64,000 bases of DNA from Inia geoffrensis. Its lineage: Eukaryota > Chordata > Mammalia > Artiodactyla > Iniidae. How positions within the stretch are numbered: the stretch's first letter is position 1; each line of letters starts with the position of its first letter. Shown here in pieces: positions 62,396 through 64,000 of this stretch. The DNA is taken from assembly GCA_036417435.1 (NCBI GenBank), contig JAZAQT010000083.1:558001-622000 (forward strand). Direction: 5' to 3'. Below the pieces are notes generated by a model, which was not told the origin of the DNA, did no database searches, and was given only the letters and a program-made list of their open reading frames with translations. The translations under genes were made by a program, and so were the position numbers.

Positions 62396-64000
62396 CCAAG
62401 CAAGCCTGCAATGGAAATCCGCACTACAAGGAAGTCTCACTTCCCACCGATCCAAAGGGCCGTCCGAAAAAAGTGTAAAATCCAGAGAGGCAGGACAGGC
62501 TGTGGAGAACCGGCAGCCTTGTTATGCTGATGGGCGGGATGTAAATTGCCAACAGCCACTCTGGAGAAGTGGATGGTGTTTCCTGGAACAAAGAAAAAAA
62601 CAAGCTAGAGAGCCTAGGGCACTTCCACTTATGGTGCTATAGATTCGGAAAATTTAAATTAAAAAGACACAGCCACACCAAAGTTTGGGGCTGCTCTGTG
62701 TACGGGATCCTTGACTATGGTACAACTTTAATAGCCCAGAAAGAGAAAAATGGATATAGAAGTTGTGGTACATCCCTACAATGGAATATCACTCAACAAT
62801 GAAATCCATGGCAACAGACCAGTAGCAGCATAATGACAGGATTTAGTTATGATGATTCTAAGTGAAATAAGTCACACAGAAAAAGAAACATCATAAGATA
62901 TCACTAATACCGGGAATGTAAACACGGCTACGTGTGAACTGCATTACAAAACACAACAGAGTCTCACATTTACAAAAGAAACTTATGCTTGCTTAAGGGG
63001 AAAGGAGAGTGGGGAGGCTGCATAAAACCAGAGGTTCATATTAGGACAGATACCATTCCATAAGCCAAATATATATTAGACAAGACCTACTCCTTGCTCA
63101 ACGAAATGGACTCAACACCCCGTATTCAAAACCTAGGAATATGCCTGACTATGAAGAAAATTAAAACCCATACATTTATAGGTCTCCATAAGAAAATCAT
63201 TTGTGTACAGCACCATACACACAGCAGTGTCAATAAGCTAAATCCCCTTATAAAAATAAATTTGAAAAACAAAACACAAGGACTGTGAAATAGAGAGAAA
63301 TTCTTAAATAAGTCCTTCAGGGCTTGTGAGGAATCTTGGATTTACCACCTCTACATCCACAGCTGGGGGAGAGATAAGGCTGGACACTTGGGGCTGATAG
63401 TATTGGTGAGGGAATGCAGACCCTTTGAGGTAATGGTGCATGGTTCCCATTCCACGGGTCCCAAATCTCCACGTTTAAGGGATTTATCCTTCAGCTAAAA
63501 TATGCATGGAAAACCCAGAATATGGTCCACGAAGTGATCAGGCATAATTTCTAAAACTCATCGCCATTTTCGCCCCCTGATACTCGAGTTCGCCGTTCCA
63601 GATGCGATATTAACATTCTCCCCACTTGGAGAGTCAGTGTCTTTGACCTCTTGTTTGGCACAGTTTGCAATTTCTGTGGAAGATGAACAGGAATAAGGAG
63701 AACCAATGAGCGGCTAACTCGATGTGTTTGGACGGGCACATTGAACTCTGATTTCCCTACAGGAAGAAGAATTCAGCAAAGGCTCAGCGGGCCATGCCGG
63801 AACGAGATTAGGGCCTGAAGCAATTCTTCGGGTTTGCGGTCAGCTCACAAGAAAGCGAGTTGAGAAAAGGAGATCTTTGGCACTGTAACTCACAATCCTG
63901 CAGAGTTCCAAATGACCCCTATCATCCAAAAATTTATTGAAGGAAGGCTGTGAAGAGGACATGAACGCGACACAGAATTGCAGAAAACAGATATCAGGGG
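62396..64000 (+). repeat. Satellite unit 37 (partial, 3' edge missing)
   Basis: 1,605 bp visible; the window ends in the unassigned part before the palindrome. Partner of unit 35 at +3,474, with GGCTGTGGAG as an extra difference. Confidence 0.95.

Larger units (their letters stand above)
1..64000 (+). repeat. Satellite DNA array, 1,736-bp unit (probable common cetacean satellite)
   Basis: The whole window is a head-to-tail array; the same landmarks return every 1,733-1,744 bp with no inversion and no foreign insertion. Canonical length is 1,736 bp. Shorter or longer units are explained by visible small indels: loss of one G near the unit start, loss of 2 bp in the middle, an 18-bp net deletion in the palindrome, an 8-bp duplication, or a 3-bp gain. 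Neighbouring units differ at few positions. Half the unit is an L1 3' end of cetartiodactyl type. Period and L1 content match what I recall of the common cetacean satellite, a heterochromatic repeat. The tandem array and its period are certain; the species assignment is inference. Units are cut here at the right edge of the palindrome. Confidence 0.97.
58922..64000 (+). repeat. Two-unit higher-order repeat (3,474 bp) at the right edge
   Basis: Units 35-36 begin again as unit 37. Markers 3,474 bp apart are TAAATTAAAA (59,181 and 62,655), CAGTGTCTTTGACC, ATTCAGCAAAGG (60,297 and 63,771) and GAGGACATGAACG (60,481 and 63,955). The extra 3 bp over two average units come from the GCA gain in unit 36. 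The window ends inside the second copy. Confidence 0.85.

Noticed and set aside
1..64000. CRISPR-like or phage-like regular repeats
   Set aside because: The repeat unit is 1.7 kb, contiguous without spacers, and contains a mammalian L1. This is eukaryotic satellite DNA.
1..64000. A previously undescribed gene system in the window
   Set aside because: I looked for coding regions, RNA genes and non-satellite inserts on both strands and found none; every base falls in the same repeat. The noteworthy content is the unit's composite origin, its palindrome and the mixed higher-order structure.

Overview
This window is one uninterrupted block of tandem satellite DNA from a mammal, very probably a cetacean. 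A unit of 1,736 bp repeats head to tail across all 64,000 bases: 35 complete units, a 1,660-bp piece of one at the left edge and a 1,605-bp piece at the right edge. The array runs off both ends, so its true length is unknown. I see no protein-coding gene, tRNA, rRNA, CRISPR array or other non-satellite sequence. Every open frame is short, recurs once per unit and is explained by the satellite.

Organism. About half of each unit (~880 bp) is a decayed LINE-1 3' end, on the plus strand. It covers the last ~130 codons of ORF2 and a 3' UTR of the cetartiodactyl type, ending in an AATAAA-containing A-rich stretch. From memory, the 'common cetacean satellite' has a unit of about 1.74-1.76 kb in most whales and about 1.58 kb in oceanic dolphins, and it has been reported to be built on an L1 fragment. 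Period and composition both fit, so I infer a cetacean outside the oceanic dolphin family. I could not search a database.

Unit layout. Cut at the right edge of the palindrome, a unit reads: (1) the L1-derived segment, about +7 to +884; (2) a ~780-bp segment of unrecognised origin, rich in CpG; (3) a 72-bp palindrome with no spacer, whose ends resemble mariner-type terminal inverted repeats. The palindrome abuts the 5' end of the L1 fragment of the next unit. It is perfect in 25 of 36 copies, has one substitution in eight, one substitution plus one extra T in one, and a lost arm in two.

Region by region. Units 1-6 (1-10,319) form two copies of a three-unit higher-order repeat of about 5.19 kb. 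Units 7-10 (10,320 to ~16,000) form a two-unit repeat of 3,471 bp. From ~18,560 to ~31,400 lies a strongly homogenised single-unit block carrying shared variants, interrupted by an ordinary unit at 24,460-26,460. From ~33,900 to ~41,000 is a mosaic with 3,469-bp and 1,734-bp spacings. From ~41,470 to ~51,980 is a four-unit repeat of 6,950 bp. Units 32-34 are more divergent monomers. Units 35-37 show a two-unit repeat of 3,474 bp. These patterns are the expected footprint of repeated unequal exchange and gene conversion. There are no interacting genes to describe.
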